Positions 58,790 through 64,000 of a stretch of 64,000 nt of DNA are shown here, piece by piece (position 1 is the first letter of the stretch; each line of letters opens with the position of its first letter). Location: the NCBI GenBank assembly GCA_004352715.1, contig SCFE01000060.1, positions 1,804,807 through 1,868,806 on the forward strand. Direction: 5' to 3'. Origin of the DNA: Hofstenia miamia (lineage: Eukaryota > Xenacoelomorpha > Acoela). The notes beneath the pieces were generated by a model that saw nothing but the letters and a program-made list of their open reading frames with translations, did no database searches and was not told the DNA's origin. Both the position numbers and the translations under genes were made by a program.

Positions 58790-59460
58790 TCTAGGCTTGC
58801 GATGGGCCTGATTCAGCAAATATCAAGTCAGCCTCTGCATTCACTCTACCCTGTCGAGGAAAGTGTGCCTTTAGGTTAGGTATACAAATAGGGATTTTTT
58901 ACTCCGTTTGGCTTTCCTACTGAATCGATTCTTTCTTTATAACTAATGTCATTAAACAGCTGGACAGCTGATCATAGGCTAACCCCTTTATTTTAAATCC
59001 AAATTTGTGTAAGTTATTATACATAATAAACCTTATTAAATATAATGGGTGCCTACGAGCACAGTATTATCTGTGTTACTTAATTTATACATCTGTACAG
59101 TCAATGAACAAGTTTCTGCAGGCAGCAACAATTGCTCCCATGTATTGGAGAACATGTATTACTATAAAGGTAAGGTTATTTATATGTAGGGAATATAAGA
59201 AGCAAAAGCAGTAAAGTTGCATTTATTTCCAATTAATGAGCTATAATGGGAGCAATTGTTGTACAAATTTAATAACGGTAAGCTGCACCTCACTACATAA
59301 ACCATTGTCACTGGAGAGGATTCGTGAGTCACAACCAATTGCATAGTAAATGGTGATCACTGCTGGAAACCACATCACTCTTGATTACCTGGCTCTGCTT
59401 CAGACTCCTGTCCCAGTAGTTAATCTTTACTGATCTAAATGGAAGCTTGTTAGTTGGATA
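58790..59460 (+). repeat. dispersed repeat family R1, copy 3
   Basis: It shares with 900-1560 the block ggttaggtatN..atagggattttt...gctttccta, and farther on aacatgta...ggttatttatatgtaggga...taag. It is more diverged than copies 1 and 2. Confidence 0.45.
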
Positions 59461-59863
59461 CATAATAGTGTATATCAGTCTACATTATATAAGCTAATCT
59501 AATAAATCGGAAGTTAGAACTGTTAGTTGGAATCTCACAAAGCAGAGACAGTTATGTTGCATCTACGAAAAGTAATAGAAAAGCTAATTACAGTCGATAT
59601 CTAAGCTGTTGGGATTCTACAATTCCTTCTAGTTGTACTTCATTCCAAATCAAAAATTAAATCAACAATTAGAACATGGCTGCTTGTGTCGCACATGTTA
59701 TGACATAATGCTACCAAAAACCCTATTATATATATATATATATATATATACATATATACAGATATACATATATACATCATCAGGGTTAGCATAACCATAG
59801 AGTAAATAGAATAAACAATAGAGTTATAGTATTATGAAGGCATAGTATCTACTATCGAGTAGG

Positions 59864-60166
59864 CAAAGAAATTCCATGCACCAAAATTTAGAATGTAGTA
59901 AGCATGAAATAACAGCATTAGTTCTTTCAGTGAAACAATGTAATAGTAACTAGAGATCAAGAATACATAGTTTCTAAAGTTGTAAACACAGTGCATATTA
60001 GTGGNNNNNNNNNNNNNNNNNNNNNGCAAAGAAATTCCATGCACCAAAATTTAGAATGTAGTAAGCATGAAATAACAGCATTAGTTCTTTCAGTGAAACA
60101 ATGTAATAGTAACTAGAGATCAAGAATACATAGTTTCTAAAGTTGTAAACACAGTGCATATTAGTG
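59864..60166. other. unmerged contig overlap (141-bp duplicate around 21 N)
   Basis: 59864-60004 and 60026-60166 are the same sequence separated by N 60005-60025. The gap is probably spurious. Confidence 0.8.
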
Positions 60167-60199
60167 GAAGCATGAGAATTTATGTGGCAATAAAATTAA

Positions 60200-60690
60200 T
60201 GGAACAAACATCACTGGATCAGCTGAAACTTCAGAGAGGAATGGGCTTGGATAGGGTTTAAACTCCCGAGAATACCTACAGGGAATACCCCACTACACAA
60301 CCCCCTCAACTCCATTGCGAGTTTAGCTGCTCATGACCATTTAATAATGTATCAAGGAAAGAGAGAATAATGACTGTATTGAGCAGTAACTAAGTTTTTA
60401 TTGATCTGATGATGCACAATGTTGTCCTATTTATACAAAATAGTAAATTACTAACTAAACATGGTTAAATATTATGCAATAACCTGCCAACAGGAGAACT
60501 AAAATAATGTCTTTGCATAACATCTGCAGCATGATGAATCTCATATTGGAGCCAATGAATTAGTCTCTGAGACGCCTAGTGGCAACAGAGTATGTGTGGC
60601 AGGAATTACAAACAATGAAATGGAAGCAAACAAAAACCTTTGGCTCTAATATAGCCAATGTCACACACCCACCCAATGTGTACTTAGAAC
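60200..60690 (-). promoter_or_regulatory. LTR-like module: TATA box followed closely by AATAAA
   Basis: On the minus strand TATAAATAG (near 60425-60433) is followed about 30 bases later by AATAAA (near 60393-60399). This tight TATA/polyA spacing is common in LTRs. It lies directly 3' of the minus-strand ORF chain and is GC-richer than the region to its left. No paired LTR is in the window, so this is only suggestive. Confidence 0.3.
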
Positions 60691-60802
60691 ATGCTGTAAA
60701 GAAATGTTTTTAGTATGACGAATTTTGTAAGAGTTTGTGGGTATCATCCAAGAGTTTTAAAGTTCTGGTGTCTTCCCAAAAAATATCAGCAATGTCGTCT
60801 AC

Positions 60803-63740
60803 CTAGCTGAGGTAGGCACGCGTTTCAAGTTGTGTAGTTGTGATTTTGTGGTAACAGATGTATTTTAGGTTCTTAACTGGTGCCAGAATAACGATGGACT
60901 GGCGCAGGTTGTTTAATTGTTGTTGGAATAGATTGTAGAAGCTGCAGTAGAGTTTTTGGCCTTTGAGAGGTATTATGAGGGTCATTTTTGAATCCACATC
61001 AGATGTGTGTGCCATCAAGGTGTCAAGCTTAGCATCAGGAAAGAAGAACTGCAGCATTGCGGTAAGTGATTGATGATGGTTCATATTTTTAGAATTAAAT
61101 CTTCTGTCATTTGATCAGGATTGCTAGCTTTGTTTTAAATCATTGTTACAATTTCAATGCAACATGAGACATCATAGTAGAGGAGGACTTCTTGAAGAGG
61201 GTTGGCCCACATAATATCATTGGTGCTGACAAATAACATAATTGATTTTATGTTCTTTTTGCTGATTTGTGTCTTTAGATTTTGTATTTCTTGTCTAATA
61301 GGTAGCCTTTTTTGTAGACATCCTCTGAAGGATTTTTCGTGTTGACAAGGAGTTGATAGCCTTGATCCCTGTTTCTAAGTGTTTTGGCAGTATCTTTAAG
61401 CATTTTTGTACATTTGGAGTTCATTATATCTTGGGCCAGTTGTAGTAAGGTTTGTAAAATGGGATATTGTATTTGACATGCTTTGTTGATTTGACCTTAG
61501 TGTATGGGATGATTACCAAGATACCAATAAGTAAGGGTGGAACACAGAATTTGTTTGATTTGGCAATTTTATTTTCTAATTGATGCCAGTGACCAGTTGT
61601 CTCTGTAATTTGTGTAGTACTAAATGTTACTGGATAATTTAAGGATTGTGATCAATTTCTGGAAGAACATCTAAGTTGGATGTTTTGGCAAGGGATTGTC
61701 TAACTTTTCAAGGAATTAAGAAATGAGCTGAGGCAATTCAATGTTGAAGGCAACTTGTTGGTTAGGAGACATAAGAATTTCCAGTTTGCTTTTGGTATAT
61801 GACTCTGCAAAGAGGTTCATTTTAATCAGTTTGATATCTGATATCTTTTCAGGAGTATAATCAATAGGTGTGATCTTTATCTGGGTTTCATTTTTCAGGA
61901 TTGACTTGTCAACCAATAGGTTTGGTCCTCTGCTCTGGTCCATGTTGGTTTTTGTATAATTTCTGTTTTAGATAATTCCTTATGCATGATTTGATCAATA
62001 TTTTACTGTATGCATAGAGAGAATTAAATAGCAGATTCCAAGAGGAGTTTTTCTTCTTCTTCAAGTGTGATTGTAGTTTTAGGAAGAGGTTGATTACTTT
62101 AATAGGTTCAAATTGTCTATGGATGTTGGTTGTTTCTCCATTTGCAGAGATGATGCTATATATAATTTCAGGGTAGGTTGTTTGCAGATATTGATGTTGT
62201 TCTATTGATGAGGTTCTTTTCCTTGATGTTGTGGTTGCAGCAGAGTTGGAGATACAATTTCATACTGCATGGGATCTGTTCAATTAGAATTTCTGTGTTG
62301 AGTGGAGCTGTGATGTTGTTAGATTTTTCATAGTGTGTTTCAGCAGTGGCACCCCAAATATATTTGCATGTGTGAAGATGAAGAAAGTCCAGATTGTTCT
62401 TGTGGATGCTGAAATTGTTTTGCATAATGATAGGAGAAGTTTAACTTAGTGGGTTTTCTTTGTTAATTGTGTGTATGAGGTGTTTCTTGTATGTGTAGCT
62501 GGATTGTTGGTGCTGTTTAATCAGGGAGGTGATGATGTGCATTGAATGAAGAAGCCAGTTATTTACTTTTCAGGAAATTGGAGCAAATGCAATATTGTGG
62601 CATTTCTTTTGTGCCAGTAGTGTGTGTTTAGGTTTCATTATTGGAATATCAAGGTTGTAGCTGTCTGTAAAGAAAATAGCAGGTATCCAGATTTCAGACA
62701 TTGTGTTTATCTCTGGTACTTGTTTATCAATGAATAGATTGCATCTGAAGTCTTTCTTGTAACTGTAATCTGCAGCTTGGCTGATGTTGTAGAGCAGTTT
62801 GGTACTTGTTTGTCAATGAATAGATTGTATCTGAAGTCTTTCTTGTAACTGTAATCTGCAGCTTGGCTGATGTTGTAGAGCAGTTTTTCTATTTGTGTAT
62901 TATAGGTTCTCAATAGAGACTTGGTATTAATCAAAGGCCACTGTTCATGGTGATGCATTCATTTATATTGTTTATTGTATACTGATTCAGCTTGAAGGTA
63001 AATTGTGATTTTATGTTTGTTGCTGTGATTGGGACATATTTGGTATTAATGATCTCAGATGTCTGTGTTTGGAGTGTTGTTCTGTTATTAACTAGTATTG
63101 AGGCATAAATTTGTGCATTAGTATATTGATGAGGATGAACTTTGTGACAGATGTATTTTTCTATGGCCATTCTGGCAAGGGTGTTTTTTCATATTACACA
63201 AAAGAATTCTAGGTAGCTTTCCAGATCAAGGATGTTGTCTTGGATGGGTGACTCTTTTTAGATGTAAATGAAGTTCATGTTATTATCAAAGACATGGGCC
63301 TCAACTAGCACAAGGTTAATTTGCTGTACCATTTTGAGATCACCTTTGTTGATTGGTTTTAAGATGTAGATGAAGTTGAGTGATTCCCAGTTGATGTTTA
63401 TGCATTCCAATGCTTTTCTGTTTTTTATCAACTTTAGTAGATTTTTAAGAATGAGATTGTTGTTGAAGGTGATGTGTACTGTGTTTTGTTGATACTTGTG
63501 ACTTAACTCATGTGTGGTGGGTAGAATATTACTGTTTACTTTTGGGCGTTTTTCTGCATCAATTGTTATTGGTAATGCATTGCTAGACACTTTATTTTCA
63601 CCAATGGCTAGAATGTTTGTAATTGTATCACATGTTGCTTCTGAGAGGTTGTGTGTGACATATCTGCTGCGTCTTGTAGCTAAGAAATACAGATGAAGTA
63701 GCTCTCTTTCCACTGTTATAATGTTTTGTTTATAAGTCAT
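60803..63740 (-). pseudogene. chain of broken minus-strand ORFs, unrecognised element
   Basis: Minus-strand frames of 160, 79, 83, 85, 75 and 93 codons follow one another (63740-63258, 63170-62931, 62958-62707, 62425-62168, 61943-61716, 61084-60803), with readable coding between them. The + strand is markedly rich in T and G over this span, so the presumed message is rich in A and C. This skew begins near 60.7 kb and ends near 63.76 kb. Segments such as LPTTHELSHKYQQNTVHITF and MTLIIPLKGQKLYCSFYNLF match no family I know. It is probably a decayed mobile or viral-type element, original ORF about 900-1000 codons. An 86-bp tandem duplication (62715-62886) breaks it. Confidence 0.4.
62715..62886. 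repeat. 86-bp tandem duplication
   Basis: ggtacttgttt.tcaatgaa begins at 62715 and again at 62801, and the two 86-base units differ at only a couple of positions. 86 is not a multiple of 3, so the duplication shifts the minus-strand frame. Confidence 0.85.
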
Positions 63741-64000
63741 CTTCCTGATGACTGCTTGTAGTAGAGGACAATTGACCAGAAAGAGGTTGAAATACTCAGC
63801 ATTTCAAAGGTATTTTAGCACATGAGGTGGAACTGCCCACCCTTTTCAAGACTGAGTAGAGGAGCTAGCAGCTTGTTGCTCATTGTCCATAGCTGAGAGC
63901 AACCTACAGCTAGAGATGTCTGAGGTAGAATAAAATACACTGTAGGTGCCTGAGAACAACCTGCAGGCAGATATGGATGTACTTGCAGAATGCAGATTAG

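Noticed and set aside
1-64000. CRISPR arrays, operons, riboswitches
   Set aside because: No spaced identical short repeats with unique spacers and no prokaryotic gene organisation; the window is clearly a eukaryotic animal genome.

Overview
The window is a draft-assembly piece of an AT-rich animal genome. The evidence is: genes split by large spliceosomal introns, (AT)n arrays throughout, several classes of eukaryotic transposon, and N gaps. No prokaryotic-style gene packing is present. The phylum cannot be fixed from sequence alone. Surface proteins with a signal-peptide exon, fibronectin-like exons and a hydrophobic tail exon occur in flatworms among others, but that is only an analogy.

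The clearest finding is a pair of paralogous four-exon genes, both on the + strand. Gene A is join(10501..10552, 15551..15826, 16438..16734, 27099..27175), 233 aa. Gene B is join(53166..53217, 53718..53996, 54326..54622, 55360..55436), 234 aa. Each has one signal-peptide exon, two exons that each encode one fibronectin-III-like domain, and one exon for a short hydrophobic C-terminus. All introns are phase 1. A 57-bp block with a CCAAT box lies at identical spacing upstream of both start codons. They look like secreted, probably GPI-anchored or membrane-tethered, surface proteins. Gene A is stretched over 16.7 kb by transposons in its introns; gene B is compact (about 2.3 kb).

Layout. 0-3.6 kb: decayed coding remnants, one dispersed repeat and a transposon-derived domain. 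6.3-9.4 kb: a hAT element with an exact 8-bp target duplication, cut up by contig-order errors. 9.3-10.4 kb: a CTCGG-bearing repeat. 10.5-27.2 kb: gene A, whose introns hold two Tc1/mariner remnants, a 0.3-kb repeat family, an inverted-repeat system, an L1-like LINE and a MITE. 28-38.7 kb: unusual iterated motifs, two hAT elements, a palindromic MITE and LINE pieces. 40.3-44.8 kb: a minus-strand LINE abutting an R4/Dong-type retrotransposon that sits in a TAA microsatellite. 45.5-46.5 kb: a dispersed repeat. 48.5 kb: an isolated open reading segment. 52-55.5 kb: gene B. 57 kb: a LINE 3' end. 60-64 kb: a compositionally skewed region with a chain of minus-strand broken ORFs and an LTR-like TATA/polyA module.

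The assembly itself needs care. Overlapping contig ends were not merged but written out twice around one or a few Ns (7.3, 8.0, 8.6, 11.5, 52.2 and 59.9 kb). At 8.0-9.4 kb the overlaps imply that two contigs are in swapped order. The duplicate first exon of gene B at 52394 is most simply such an artefact.
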